Shown here piece after piece: positions 1 through 7,848 of a stretch of DNA of 64,000 nt (positions within the stretch are counted from its first letter, which is position 1; every line of letters begins with the position of its first letter). Where the stretch lies: positions 186,001-250,000 of the forward strand of contig NZ_NKYE01000003.1 in assembly GCF_002262875.1 (NCBI RefSeq), written 5' to 3'. The DNA comes from Amycolatopsis antarctica. GTDB taxonomy: Bacteria > Actinomycetota > Actinomycetes > Mycobacteriales > Pseudonocardiaceae. A program made the position numbers and the translations under genes. The notes below the pieces were generated by a model. It made no database searches. It saw nothing but the letters and a program-made list of their open reading frames with translations, and was not told the origin of the DNA.

Positions 1-93
1 GCCGAGACGGTCGTACACGGCCTCAAGCTCCGAGCCCGTGGTCACCGCATGTGGGTGTCCCTGCTCGTGCTGAGCCATCCAACGAACCGACAT
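1..93 (-). CDS. Start of a phage head-region protein, cut by the window edge
   Basis: Only the first 31 codons are inside the window. An ATG at 93 on the minus strand follows a GGAGG ribosome binding site by six bases and opens a frame beginning MSVRWMAQHEQ that stays open to the edge. It is downstream of the major capsid gene in the same direction, where phages of this type usually encode head completion or connector proteins. The visible part is too short to assign a family, so the role is inferred from position only. Confidence 0.55.
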   Translation of the reverse strand, partial: MSVRWMAQHEQGHPHAVTTGSELEAVYDRLG

Positions 94-122
94 TCGATCC
101 TCCAGAGATGATGGTAGAGGGT

Positions 123-206
123 GGGAGCCCCCGACGGTCGGCGCCACCTTCCCCGCGGCGACCACCACAGACACCGCTCACGGCCTCGCCGGTCGCGGGG
201 GCTCCC
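123..206. repeat. Spaced 11-bp inverted repeat between head genes
   Basis: The arms GGGAGCCCCCG (123-133) and CGGGGGCTCCC (196-206) are perfect complements separated by 62 bases, which contain further short GC-rich pairings. They fill the gap between the stop of the gene at 211 and the start of the gene at 93. The structure could be a long hairpin that tunes readthrough. There is no T-tract, so it is not a standard terminator. Confidence 0.4.
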
Positions 207-210
207 GGTC

Positions 211-549
211 TCACTCGCCGAGCCGGCTGTTGATGCGGTCGGCGAGGTCGGACTTGCTGCCGGACGTGGGCAGCCCCAGCTCGCTCGCCATGGTGCGTAG
301 CTCGTCGCCGGTGTGCTCGTCCGGGTCGACACCGGCGGTAGGCGTGGCGCCCTCATCGGGCACCTCGCCGCTGCCAATGTCGTCGGCGGGTTCGCTGTCG
401 TCGAACAGCGACGGATCGTCGTCGACGGGCTGCGCGGTGAGGGTCGTCGTGGTGTCCGCGTAGGTGGTCACCGAATCGGTAGAGCCACCCTCCGGGAACC
501 GGTCGGACGCCTCAACAGCGCGCACCGTCGTGTGCCTGCGTGTCAGCAT
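211..549 (-). CDS. Small acidic phage head-region protein with SAP-like C-terminus
   Basis: The 112-residue product is acidic and low in complexity in the middle (repeated Asp, Glu, Pro, Thr). It ends in a short helix-turn-helix of the form ELRTMASELGLPTSGSKSDL followed by ADRINSRL. That ending is the pattern of SAP or Rho-N-like nucleic-acid-binding modules (helix, Leu-Pro-x-Ser-Gly-x-Lys turn, helix). Proteins with such endings are common beside capsid genes in phages. The gene starts 13 bases after the capsid stop and is probably co-expressed with it. The exact function is not known; DNA or scaffold contact inside the head is a guess. Confidence 0.65.
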   Translation of the reverse strand: MLTRRHTTVRAVEASDRFPEGGSTDSVTTYADTTTTLTAQPVDDDPSLFDDSEPADDIGSGEVPDEGATPTAGVDPDEHTGDELRTMASELGLPTSGSKSDLADRINSRLGE

Positions 550-561
550 CAGCCACCGCCC

Positions 562-1404
562 TTACGGGGTCGTCGGCTGCGGCGCGAAACGCGCTGCACC
601 GAGCCGGCGGGTGGCGCGGTACACGCCGTAGTGGACGTTGACGGTGATGACGTTCGAGCGGGCCAGGATGTCCCGGTCCGTCTCGACCAGCGGACGCCGC
701 TTGTAGGCCAGGATCAGGGCCCGCCTGCGCACCAGGGTCGCACCCGTGACCGTCGCCCGGTTCGACACGGCGATCGGGATCGACCCCCACAGCGAGCCGA
801 TGGCCCCGGTGAACAAGGTGGCGGCCGCGCCGGCCTTGTCGCGGGTCTGGAACCGCTCGTCCTTCATGATCTCGATCTGCTCCCGCGGGGAGATGATGAG
901 ACCAGCGAAAGCGTCCTGCCACTCGCCCTCGTCCAGCTCGCCGAAACCGGCGATCGCTTCGAGAACGGCGTCCACGGAGAACGGCTCGCCGACATCGAAG
1001 GATCCGGCACCAGCCTTGGACACCTCGGCGTGGAGGTCGGCGTCGATCTTGGAGGTGGCGCCGAGGGTGAGCTGGCGGCGGGCCTCGGCTTCGGGGTTGC
1101 CGACGGGGTATAGGCGCGCCCGGTCGGTGAGTTCGACGCCCTTCGCGGCTTCCTTGATGAGCATCTTCTCGCCGTCGGTGTCCATCTTGACGGGGACGAT
1201 GACCTCGGTCTCGTCGATGTCCTCGGCGTCGCCGATGTAGTTCCACCAGTTCATGGACAGCTCGTTGCCGGGCTGCCCTTCGAGGCGGGTGTTGACTTCG
1301 GCGAAGGGGGCGAGGCGGATCTTGTTGGGCAGCTCGGCGGCGATCATGTCTTCCCAGACTTCGGGGATGATCGGGTCGAGGTCGGTGCTCGTGGTCTGTG
1401 CCAC
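562..1404 (-). CDS. Major capsid protein
   Basis: The 280-residue product is placed and sized like a phage major head subunit, and lies in the order terminase, portal, minor capsid, scaffold, capsid. It begins AQTTSTDLDPIIPEVWEDM and carries segments such as GNELSMNWWNYIGDAEDI and VTVTG/ANRATVTGATLVRRRALILA-type strands typical of the HK97-fold family whose members often start with a 'peWeDmi' helix. I chose the GTG at 1404 because a GGAGG site lies six bases upstream; an in-frame TTG at 1416 would overlap that site. It assembles the icosahedral shell with the scaffold encoded at 1909-2616. The family call rests on sequence pattern and gene order, without a database search. Confidence 0.8.
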   Translation of the reverse strand: MAQTTSTDLDPIIPEVWEDMIAAELPNKIRLAPFAEVNTRLEGQPGNELSMNWWNYIGDAEDIDETEVIVPVKMDTDGEKMLIKEAAKGVELTDRARLYPVGNPEAEARRQLTLGATSKIDADLHAEVSKAGAGSFDVGEPFSVDAVLEAIAGFGELDEGEWQDAFAGLIISPREQIEIMKDERFQTRDKAGAAATLFTGAIGSLWGSIPIAVSNRATVTGATLVRRRALILAYKRRPLVETDRDILARSNVITVNVHYGVYRATRRLGAARFAPQPTTP

Positions 1405-1424
1405 GGTGGCCTCCAAGGGCGGTG

Positions 1425-1514
1425 ACGGACGGGGGGTGTTGCCGTGGTGTCGCTCGTCAGCGCCCCGGGGAGTGCCGGGGTGATGCCTCCTGCGCGTCGC
1501 CGCGCCCCGTCCGT
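1425..1514. repeat. Spaced inverted repeat upstream of the capsid gene
   Basis: The arms ACGGACGGGG (1425-1434) and CCCCGTCCGT (1505-1514) are perfect complements about 70 bases apart, and pairing can extend outward with wobble pairs. It occupies most of the 178-bp leader between the gene at 1583 and the capsid start. It resembles the spaced repeat on the other side of the capsid gene (123-206), so the capsid message may be flanked by large stems. Confidence 0.4.
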
Positions 1515-1582
1515 TTACCGCCCGTCGGCGCCCGCTGGAGTACTGCGGGGTGTCCCTCCGTGAACAGAATCAGCGGGCAGTG

Positions 1583-1912
1583 TCACCTGCCCTGCGCGCG
1601 TGTGGCGATGCCGCTCACGCTCTCGATGAGCTTGTCGACGCGAACCCGCTCGTGGTCGTAGTCCTTGCGGAGCTGCCGGGAGTCCGCAGTGCCGCCGTAG
1701 TGCACCGCCAGCGCCTCGTACAGTGGGCGCGCGATGCTCTCGGGGATGTTCAGCCTGGACGGCTCTGTCGTTTGGTCAACGGTCTCGACGGTCGCGCCGT
1801 CGGCGGTGATCGCCGTGACGACACGACTGTCGGGCGCGAGGGTGCCGATCACGATCGACAGCGATCGGCGCAGTATGTCCGGGATAACGTCGGCGACGTA
1901 CGGCCCGTTCAC
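1583..1912 (-). CDS. Hypothetical phage head protein
   Basis: The 109-residue protein starts MNGPYVADVIPDILRRS. It contains a hydrophobic strand (LSIVIGTLAP), a beta-rich middle and a charged helical end. Its start codon overlaps the stop of the scaffold gene by four bases (ATGA), so it is translationally coupled to the scaffold. It lies between scaffold and capsid genes, where head decoration or connector proteins are often found. I do not recognise the family. Confidence 0.7.
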   Translation of the reverse strand: MNGPYVADVIPDILRRSLSIVIGTLAPDSRVVTAITADGATVETVDQTTEPSRLNIPESIARPLYEALAVHYGGTADSRQLRKDYDHERVRVDKLIESVSGIATRAQGR

Positions 1913-2616
1913 TTCTTCTCCTGCTCGGCGAGCTGCTTGTACAGGCCCTTGTTGTCCCGGTACAGGGCGGTGCGTTCGTCGACGTCCATGGCCTTGAACT
2001 GCTCCAGGGTCACGGTCTGCTGGCCGCCGCCGGACCGGTCGCCGCCGGACGACTGGGGCAGGTTGGTCCCCTTGAACTCCGGCACGTCCTCCAACGCACT
2101 GTCCACGGCGGACTGGATGGCGGCCTGCACCTTCGCGTCATCGCCACGGTCTACGCCGTCGAGGGCGCCGGAGATGTCGCACAGCTTCACGAACCGCTCG
2201 ACCCGCTCGGGCTTGATACCGGCCGCCAACGCGAGCGCTTTCGCTTCGGCGCGGTCGGCGCGCTGCACAGCCTTCGATGCGGTGCCCTGCGCGTCCTCCA
2301 GCGCTTTCGCCGGGTCAACCTGATCCGGATCCTCCCCGCCCAACAGCGCGGCGAGTTTCTTGTTCTGCTCGGTCTGCTTCTGCTGCCACGACTGCTCGGC
2401 CTTGCCGAGGCGGTCGGAGATGATGCGGTCGAGGTCGGCCTGCGTGAACCGCTTACCCGCGTCGTCGCCGGGCTTGGCGGGTTCAGCGGGCGGGGTGCTG
2501 CCGTCGCCCGCGGGGGGCGTGGTGGCGGGTGGCTGCTGTCCGGCCGGGGGAGCGGCGGGCGGTGCGGCGGGGTCGGCGGGCTGCCCGGTGGCGGGCGCGG
2601 TGGTGGTCTCAGGCAT
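1909..2616 (-). CDS. Capsid scaffolding protein
   Basis: The 235-residue product has a Pro/Ala/Thr-rich disordered N-terminus (about 1-55). A charged region follows with the motif KRFTQADLDRIISDRLGKA, then QKQTEQNKKLAALLG and a long alanine/glutamate-rich coiled region to about 150. The 'fTqadld.iI..RL' segment followed by coiled coil is the signature of phage scaffold proteins (DUF4355-like). It is encoded just upstream of the capsid gene, as expected. It would line the inside of the procapsid and leave or be cleaved on packaging. No protease domain is visible in it. Confidence 0.85.
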   Translation of the reverse strand: MPETTTAPATGQPADPAAPPAAPPAGQQPPATTPPAGDGSTPPAEPAKPGDDAGKRFTQADLDRIISDRLGKAEQSWQQKQTEQNKKLAALLGGEDPDQVDPAKALEDAQGTASKAVQRADRAEAKALALAAGIKPERVERFVKLCDISGALDGVDRGDDAKVQAAIQSAVDSALEDVPEFKGTNLPQSSGGDRSGGGQQTVTLEQFKAMDVDERTALYRDNKGLYKQLAEQEKK

Positions 2617-2667
2617 GTGGTGGATCGTGCGGGCGCAGTGTCACCGAGACGGCCCCTGGAAACGCGA

Positions 2668-2704
2668 AACCCGGCCCGCCCACCGTCCGGAGGGCTGCCG
2701 GGTT
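2668..2704 (-). terminator. Hairpin after the minor capsid gene
   Basis: AACCCGGC (2668-2675) pairs with GCCGGGTT (2697-2704), with an inner GC-rich segment. It follows the minor capsid gene by 45 bases on the minus strand. There is only a short T-run, so it may be a weak terminator or a processing hairpin before the scaffold operon. Confidence 0.45.
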
Positions 2705-2748
2705 CACTTCACCTAGCCTACTGGCCAGCGCCCGCAGAGGTTAGCACG

Positions 2749-3828
2749 CTAGCGGGCACCGGCGGGTCTTTCCCGGTCCCGTTTGCGGATTTGCCCGGTG
2801 CGGTCAGTGTGCGCCGCGATGCGCCCGGACAAGTCCCGTTGCTGCTGCCGTAGCTTGCGTCCGGTGTGGGTGTCGCCGAACTCCCGGGCCGCGGCCTGCC
2901 GCCGTTTCAGCTCGCGCATTCGGCGTTCCATCGCCCGTAGCTGCTGCTGCTCTCGGTAGCCCTTCGGGTCCTGGTCTGGCTCGTCGACGACGGTCAGGCC
3001 CGGCGTGTGCCGGTCGAGGCGGTGTGTGCAGTTGGGGTGCTGTAGCCCGGCGGCGAACGCTACCGCGACGGGTGCGACCACCCGGTGTCCGTCCACTTCG
3101 GAGCCGACGGACACACCGGAGATGGAGAGGAGCTTTCCTTCCCACGGGCGGCACAGGTGGCACTCGCGGGGCGAGTCGGAGACGACCACGACGTCGAGGC
3201 CGCGCGCGGTCATCTCGTCCAACTGGCCTTGCACCGCTACCTGTCCGGCGGCGGTGCGGCCGGCCATGCGCACATAGCTGTCGAGGTGCCAGCGGCGCCC
3301 GGCCTGGTCGGCGAACCGGTCCTGCCCGTCGGCGAGCAGCTTGTCCACAGACATGGCTACCGCGTCGCGGCGGGTGATGGTGCCGGTTTGCATGAGGAGT
3401 TCGGTGTCGGTCACGGCACGGCGGAAGGTGTCTTCGTGGGCGCGGACGACGGGGAGCATGGTCGCCGCCAGCCGGCCGGCCAGTTGCTCGGCGAGCTGCT
3501 GCACCACTTCCGGTCGCGACCCGATCAGGATGCCGTTGGTGCCGCGGGCGATCCGCGACGCCCCCAGACGGCGGGCCTCTTCGAGCGCGGCGGCGGCGAG
3601 CCGCGGTGTGGAGGTGTCGGTGCGCGCCATGATCGCGAGCAGTTCGTCGCGGATCGCGAGGACCTGGCGTGCTTTGACCTCGGCCCACCCGTCCGACGTG
3701 ATGCCCTGCGCGAGACGGCGGGCGACGGTCGCGATCATCCGCTCGGCGGCCACATCCCATGTGTCGAGCAGCGCCTTGAGCACCACGGCGGCGTCGGCGG
3801 GGTTCACGCCACGGGGCGACTCAGCCAT
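2749..3828 (-). CDS. Phage minor capsid protein (SPP1 gp7 / min_cap2 type)
   Basis: The 359-residue protein has an alpha-helical N-terminal two thirds. A zinc-knuckle-like block follows with SDSPRECHLCRPWEGKLLSI at about 215-234 and then GLQHPNCTHRLDRHTPG at about 260-276. This pair of Cys/His motifs marks the phage minor head protein family encoded next to SPP1/A118-type portals. The C-terminus is a basic, glutamine-rich tail. The protein is thought to enter the head with the DNA and help start infection. It overlaps the preceding small gene by eight bases, and so belongs to the portal operon. Confidence 0.88.
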   Translation of the reverse strand: MAESPRGVNPADAAVVLKALLDTWDVAAERMIATVARRLAQGITSDGWAEVKARQVLAIRDELLAIMARTDTSTPRLAAAALEEARRLGASRIARGTNGILIGSRPEVVQQLAEQLAGRLAATMLPVVRAHEDTFRRAVTDTELLMQTGTITRRDAVAMSVDKLLADGQDRFADQAGRRWHLDSYVRMAGRTAAGQVAVQGQLDEMTARGLDVVVVSDSPRECHLCRPWEGKLLSISGVSVGSEVDGHRVVAPVAVAFAAGLQHPNCTHRLDRHTPGLTVVDEPDQDPKGYREQQQLRAMERRMRELKRRQAAAREFGDTHTGRKLRQQQRDLSGRIAAHTDRTGQIRKRDRERPAGAR

Positions 3829-4060
3829 CGCCCACCGCCTGGCCGCGAGATTCCTCGACGAGCGCTTCGGCGACTTCGAGGTCGAAGTTAACTGGCAACC
3901 CGAGCAACGATGCCTGTCCGGCGCACCGTTCGGCAGTCGCCCTCAGCATGGAGCGGATCGGTTCGCGTAGACCGGGCGGCTCGATCAGGTACAGGTGGTT
4001 CAGCGCCTCAGTGACGAGCGCGACGGTACTGCGAGGCGTGTGATGGGTGAAGTCGCTCAT
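3821..4060 (-). CDS. Hypothetical small phage protein
   Basis: The 79-residue protein begins MSDFTHHTPRSTVALVTEAL and looks mostly alpha-helical. The ATG at 4060 was chosen because it overlaps the stop of the upstream zinc-ribbon gene (TGATG), a coupled arrangement; a start 14 codons earlier would overlap that gene more deeply. It sits between portal and minor capsid genes. No family is recognised. Confidence 0.65.
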   Translation of the reverse strand: MSDFTHHTPRSTVALVTEALNHLYLIEPPGLREPIRSMLRATAERCAGQASLLGLPVNFDLEVAEALVEESRGQAVGDG

Positions 4061-4317
4061 CAGCCATACGCCTCCGCCCGTGCCTCTTCCTGGCACGTGC
4101 ACCCGCGTATCGCGCAGCCGTTGGCCCGTATCGCGTGCGGCGGCTGATAAGCGAACTCACCCCACGTCCTGCGGCACTCCCGGCACTCGCGTTGAAGTCG
4201 GTAGCCGTATCGCTCGGCCATCAGGTGAAGCGCTGCCGCGCCGCACCCCGGGCAGACGCACCAAGGCCGGGCGGGTGAGGGGTGGCCCCACCCTCGCGGC
4301 CTCGCTATCTCGCTCAC
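4060..4317 (-). CDS. Small zinc-ribbon phage protein
   Basis: The 85-residue frame starts at GTG 4317, whose last three bases form part of the portal stop (GTGA overlap). It carries WCVCPGCGAAALHLM (about 20-35), then RECRECRRTWGEF, then GCAIRGCTCQEE. The CxxCG...CxxC pattern followed by a further Cys cluster indicates one zinc ribbon and perhaps a second metal site. Small zinc-ribbon genes between portal and minor capsid genes occur in many actinophages, but their function is not established. The gene is easily missed because a longer overlapping frame covers it. Confidence 0.7.
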   Translation of the reverse strand: MSEIARPRGWGHPSPARPWCVCPGCGAAALHLMAERYGYRLQRECRECRRTWGEFAYQPPHAIRANGCAIRGCTCQEEARAEAYG

Positions 4318-5891
4318 ACGTCCTCCTGCGCATCCTCGCCGTCGGCTTGGTCGGGGGTTTCGTATCCGGTGAGCGGGTCCGCAGCGCGGGTCGCTGCGCG
4401 TTCGGTTTGGAGGCGGGCGACTTCCTCCGCGATCTCGGATTCGCGCCACTCGGGGTGCGCCATTTCGACGCGGGTCTGCACCGACATCGCCTCCGCCCGC
4501 ACCAGCAGGTCGATGGTTTCGGCGGTCTCTTTCGGGTCGGCCTGGTCGGCGGGCCACTCCAGCACCGGACGACCGTCGGGAACCTTGCCGCCGAACAGCA
4601 CGCGGTCGATGAGGGCGAGGGTTTCGGCGCAGCGTTCGACGGCCGGCTTCCAGTACTGCCGTTTCCGATTCCGTGTGGCGGACGACTTGCGTTCGCGGCG
4701 GGCCATCGCCGTGCCGCTGAGCTGTCCCTCGACGTGGAGGCCGAACGTCTGCGGCGCGTACCCGCCACGGCTGACGATCTGCTCGACGAGGGCGAGCGCG
4801 GTCGCCGAATGCTCCGCGACACGAAGATCGAATTGGACCTGCTCGATGCCAGTCGTCTTGCCCTCGCTGTCCGGGGGCAGCCCGCCGAGGGGGGTGAAGA
4901 TCTCGCCATCGGTGTCGAACGCCTTGGTGGGCGTCGATCCCTTGCGTTTGCCGAAGAAGCGGTCGGTGGCGGTCTGCACGTGCCCGGCGCGTTCGCGGGG
5001 CGTCACCGCATCCAGGTAGTCGGACGGCACGACGAGGCGGGCGCGGCCGAGGCGGAGGTCCCGCATCCACGAGTCCCACGTCTCATCCAGCGCATCCAGC
5101 AAGGTCTCCTGCCCCTGGATGTCGGCCCGCCCATGCGGAAAACGGCTGAGCGGCTGAGGCAGGTCGTTGGGGACGTACTCGACGAGCAGCCCACCATCAC
5201 GGCGGATCGCGGTCGTGTCGATGACCCCACCCGTGTCGCCGGCGAGGAGCCGGGTGTCCGGGTGATCCGCCAGCGACATGAGGCGGCCGATGTTGGTGGT
5301 GGTGCCGCGCCACAGCTCGTGCCGAATCTGGCCCGGTTCGTGGTGCTCCAGCCACCGCCACACGTAGCCGTCTCGCTCTCCCAGGTCGGACTCGAAGGTG
5401 ACCGAGGTGAGCCGCCCGAACCGGAACTGCGGGTGCGCCTCGTGCGCGGGGACGACGGTGAGAAGGGGGTGCGGGGCGGTCGCGGAATCCCACTGCGGGC
5501 GCAGATACACGCCCCCCACGGCGGCATCCACCTCCGCAGCCTCCACCAAGCTGTTGGTGAGGCCGATGTTGGCGGCCAGCGCGTCCCACGCCTCCTGACC
5601 ACTGTCGGCGACATCGAGCCGCACCGAATCCCCGAACAGCAACTCGGCGCTGGTGCGCGCAATGTCCCCAGCCAGCGGAAGATGCATCTGCCGCTTCGTC
5701 GCGTCGGCGGCACGCCGCTCCCAATAGCCGCCCGGCACGAGGCGCGGCGTGTGCGTGCGGAGCTGTTCGAGGTCCCCGGACCACCACGCCCGCCACGCTT
5801 CCCACCGCGGGCGCATGGCGTCGTTCCCGGGTGGCGGCCACGCGGAATCAGGGGTGATCAGCACCAGGTCACGGTGGCGGATGGGTGTCAC
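4314..5891 (-). CDS. Portal protein (SPP1 gp6 / A118-like)
   Basis: The 525-residue product forms the dodecameric ring at one head vertex through which DNA is pumped. Recognisable features are the N-terminal WWSGDLEQLRTHTPRLVPGG segment, the long central alpha/beta region with LFGDSVRLDVAD and VGGVYLRPQWD, and the helical stretch near 360-400 (QLSGTAMARRERKSSATRNR). An acidic C-terminus follows. Length and layout fit SPP1-type portals. Start is GTG at 5891. It is the first gene of a leftward head operon and would normally follow the large terminase directly, but here a plus-strand cassette intervenes. Confidence 0.9.
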   Translation of the reverse strand: MTPIRHRDLVLITPDSAWPPPGNDAMRPRWEAWRAWWSGDLEQLRTHTPRLVPGGYWERRAADATKRQMHLPLAGDIARTSAELLFGDSVRLDVADSGQEAWDALAANIGLTNSLVEAAEVDAAVGGVYLRPQWDSATAPHPLLTVVPAHEAHPQFRFGRLTSVTFESDLGERDGYVWRWLEHHEPGQIRHELWRGTTTNIGRLMSLADHPDTRLLAGDTGGVIDTTAIRRDGGLLVEYVPNDLPQPLSRFPHGRADIQGQETLLDALDETWDSWMRDLRLGRARLVVPSDYLDAVTPRERAGHVQTATDRFFGKRKGSTPTKAFDTDGEIFTPLGGLPPDSEGKTTGIEQVQFDLRVAEHSATALALVEQIVSRGGYAPQTFGLHVEGQLSGTAMARRERKSSATRNRKRQYWKPAVERCAETLALIDRVLFGGKVPDGRPVLEWPADQADPKETAETIDLLVRAEAMSVQTRVEMAHPEWRESEIAEEVARLQTERAATRAADPLTGYETPDQADGEDAQEDV

Positions 5892-5909
5892 TGAACCCGC
5901 CCTTGCACT

Positions 5910-5939
5910 TTGACTCGCAATGAGTCATAGTTGTCGTAT
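5910..5939 (+). promoter_or_regulatory. Candidate promoter and inverted repeat for the plus-strand cassette
   Basis: TTGACT (5910-5915) matches a -35 box. The sequence TCGTAT (5934-5939) lies 18 bases further on but is a poor -10. Overlapping it is the inverted repeat TGACTC (5911-5916) and GAGTCA (5922-5927), a likely operator. The site lies in the 76-bp gap between the divergent portal start and the first cassette gene. The promoter call is tentative; the inverted repeat is directly visible. Confidence 0.45.
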
Positions 5940-5967
5940 CACCGCAGCAGAGCCCACGGAGGACACC

Positions 5968-6357
5968 ATGAACGACATCACCGCCGAGTACGTTCGCCCC
6001 CGCGGCCGCGGCGTCACCCGCAGCGAAGGCGGCTGGGTCCTCCTCGACGTCGACGGCCGCCGAATCTCCCCGCAGTCGCAGCGCTGGCAGACCCAGGAAG
6101 CCGCCGAGGCCGAGATCCCCGCCTACGCGGCCTCCGCAGCCCGCAAGGCCGCACAGGCAGCCGCTGCGCCCACTGTCATGGCTGAGCCTGCCTACCGGAC
6201 CAGCCAGACCGGGTGGTCCGACGCCGCCAAGCGCCGCGAAGGCAAGCCCGTCGACCTCGGCTACATCGGCGCCCCCGGCCTCGGTTTCGCACTCCCCACT
6301 CCCACCAAGGGCGGCGGCTGCTACTTCTGCGGCGTCGTCGGCTGCACCGACTGCTGA
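5968..6357 (+). CDS. Cassette protein 1: hypothetical with C-terminal cysteine cluster
   Basis: The 129-residue product starts MNDITAEYVRPRGRGVTR at an ATG preceded by GGAGG. A Gly/Thr strand region is followed by an Ala-rich helix (about 50-75) and then a C-terminal CYFCGVVGCTDC. That closely spaced four-cysteine ending could bind zinc or an iron-sulfur centre. It is the first gene of a plus-strand group embedded in leftward head genes, so it is probably expressed independently of the late operon. No family is recognised. Confidence 0.7.
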   Translation: MNDITAEYVRPRGRGVTRSEGGWVLLDVDGRRISPQSQRWQTQEAAEAEIPAYAASAARKAAQAAAAPTVMAEPAYRTSQTGWSDAAKRREGKPVDLGYIGAPGLGFALPTPTKGGGCYFCGVVGCTDC

Positions 6358-6370
6358 AAGGAACCCCGTG

Positions 6371-6577
6371 ATGCGCAACGAAATCGTGACCTCCGCCGAC
6401 GTCGCCCGCAGTGTCCGTCTGACCCTCGACACCGTCGAGGGCACCTACGACGTACAGGCGATCACCGCCGAGCTGATCGCCACCTACGACCTCACGAGCA
6501 GGCACCCCGCCCACAGGCTCGACCTGATCGACGACGCCGAGTTCTGGGCCATCGTCGCCAAGCACGCCACCGACTGA
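6371..6577 (+). CDS. Cassette protein 2: hypothetical small acidic protein
   Basis: The 68-residue protein begins MRNEIVTSADVARSVRLTLD and continues with a helical YDVQAITAELIATYDL segment. It starts 13 bases after the preceding gene, with AAAGGA as a probable ribosome binding site; a GTG three bases earlier is an alternative start. The layout of short helices resembles a small winged-helix-like or antitoxin-like protein, but I do not recognise it. Confidence 0.65.
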   Translation: MRNEIVTSADVARSVRLTLDTVEGTYDVQAITAELIATYDLTSRHPAHRLDLIDDAEFWAIVAKHATD

Positions 6578-6587
6578 CGGAGCAGCC

Positions 6588-7292
6588 ATGCCCACCGTGA
6601 CCCTGAATCTGCGCAACGACCCCGCCCACCTCGACGAGATCGAGCTGGACGACCTCACGCCGAAAGCGCGTGCGCTGGCGCTGGCGATCGCTGCGAGCGA
6701 GCTGCACACGCCCGGCCTGATCCACGCGATGCACGAGAGCGGGGAAACCCGCCCGTGGCGCGGCTGGGCGCACCAGTTCCCTCGCGCTCTCGTCACCACG
6801 CCATCCGGCTACCTCGAGATCGAAGCGCGCGCGTTCCCGCCGGACTGGCAGATCCCCACCCACGACCGCACGCGGCTCCCGGGGCAATGGGTGATCGAGC
6901 ACGCCGACGACCTCGTGGACCGGGACGGCGCGCTGACTCGGCTCCGCGCGCGCGGGATTCGGCCCTCCCACGAGGAGTTCCGCGCGCGCACCAGCAAGGG
7001 GGACATGCCCCGGCCCGCCCGCCACGTCTCCACCGGCGGCACGGAGATGCCGCTGTGGTCGGCCGCCGACCTCGACACGTGGGCGCGGGAGCACGTCGTC
7101 ACCACCACCGAGGCCGCACCGCTCATGGGCGTCCGCGACGCACCAGCAGCCCGACGCAAGCTCGACCGCTGGGGCGTGCAGCCCATCTTCCGGCAGCCCG
7201 GCCGCGACGGCCAGAACCTCTACGACACCGCCGAGATCAGGGAGCGTGTCGCCCAAGCACCCGGCCGAGGGGCACGCACGGACCTCACGTAA
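6588..7292 (+). CDS. Cassette protein 3: hypothetical with C-terminal helix-turn-helix
   Basis: The 234-residue protein starts ten bases after the previous gene. Its N-terminal 130 residues are uncharacterised (Trp- and Arg-rich, with a segment PRALVTTPSGYLEIEARAF). The C-terminal part, from about 150, reads MPLWSAADLDTWAREHVVTT then EAAPLMGV...ARRKLDRWGV and QNLYDTAEIRERV. This is the layout of a MerR/excisionase-like winged helix (helix-turn-helix, wing, Tyr-Asp-x-x-x-Ile-x-x helix). A DNA-binding regulator of the cassette is the best inference. Confidence 0.7.
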   Translation: MPTVTLNLRNDPAHLDEIELDDLTPKARALALAIAASELHTPGLIHAMHESGETRPWRGWAHQFPRALVTTPSGYLEIEARAFPPDWQIPTHDRTRLPGQWVIEHADDLVDRDGALTRLRARGIRPSHEEFRARTSKGDMPRPARHVSTGGTEMPLWSAADLDTWAREHVVTTTEAAPLMGVRDAPAARRKLDRWGVQPIFRQPGRDGQNLYDTAEIRERVAQAPGRGARTDLT

Positions 7293-7344
7293 CGCACCCG
7301 CCACCTGCGGCGACTACGAGGCAGGAGACGACAGGAGACCCACC

Positions 7345-7848
7345 GTGGCCACGCCGACCGACATCCCCATCCGCCGAAACCGGCGCCCCCAACTGATCGC
7401 CGGGGCAGTCCTGGTCGCGGGCATCGCCGCCGGCGCCACCTACGCACTCACCGGCAACAGCGACGCCGACCCCATCGAGCGCGGCACGTTCGAGGGCCGC
7501 GGCACCATCACCATCGCCGACACCACCGCCGTCGGCTACCGCAACCCCGCCGACGCCATGGCTGCCAGCGCCCCATGCGAGGGCTCCGGCGACCACAGCT
7601 ACCTGTATCCCGGTCCGGGCATGACTGCTGCCGCGCCCGACGAGATGCTGGACACCGGGGTGCCGATGCTGGTCGGATTCGGCGAGGTCAAGGCAGGTAC
7701 GTCGACAGCCGGGCAGTGCGTGTTCCCGTTCACCGTCGATGTGGGCGACCAGTGGGGCCGCTACACCATCACCGTCGGCGCACACGACCTGGGCACCGTC
7801 ACCGAGCAGCAGCTACGGGACGGCACCGCGACGCTCACCGTCGACTAG
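7345..7848 (+). CDS. Cassette protein 4: membrane-anchored secreted protein
   Basis: The 167-residue product starts at GTG 7345, seven bases after AGGAG. It has a basic N-terminus (IRRNRRPQ), one transmembrane segment (LIAGAVLVAGIAAGATYALT, about 17-36) and an extracytoplasmic domain with two cysteines (ASAPCEG and AGQCVF) about 50 residues apart that could form a disulfide. Such single-pass proteins with a small beta-rich outer domain are typical of phage-encoded surface or superinfection-exclusion proteins, but the role is inference. Its stop codon overlaps the stop of the convergent terminase gene. Confidence 0.72.
   Translation: MATPTDIPIRRNRRPQLIAGAVLVAGIAAGATYALTGNSDADPIERGTFEGRGTITIADTTAVGYRNPADAMAASAPCEGSGDHSYLYPGPGMTAAAPDEMLDTGVPMLVGFGEVKAGTSTAGQCVFPFTVDVGDQWGRYTITVGAHDLGTVTEQQLRDGTATLTVD

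Noticed and set aside
6371-7292. Antitoxin-like small gene followed by a toxin
   Set aside because: The 68-residue protein is compatible in size, but the following protein shows a DNA-binding C-terminus and no known toxin motif.
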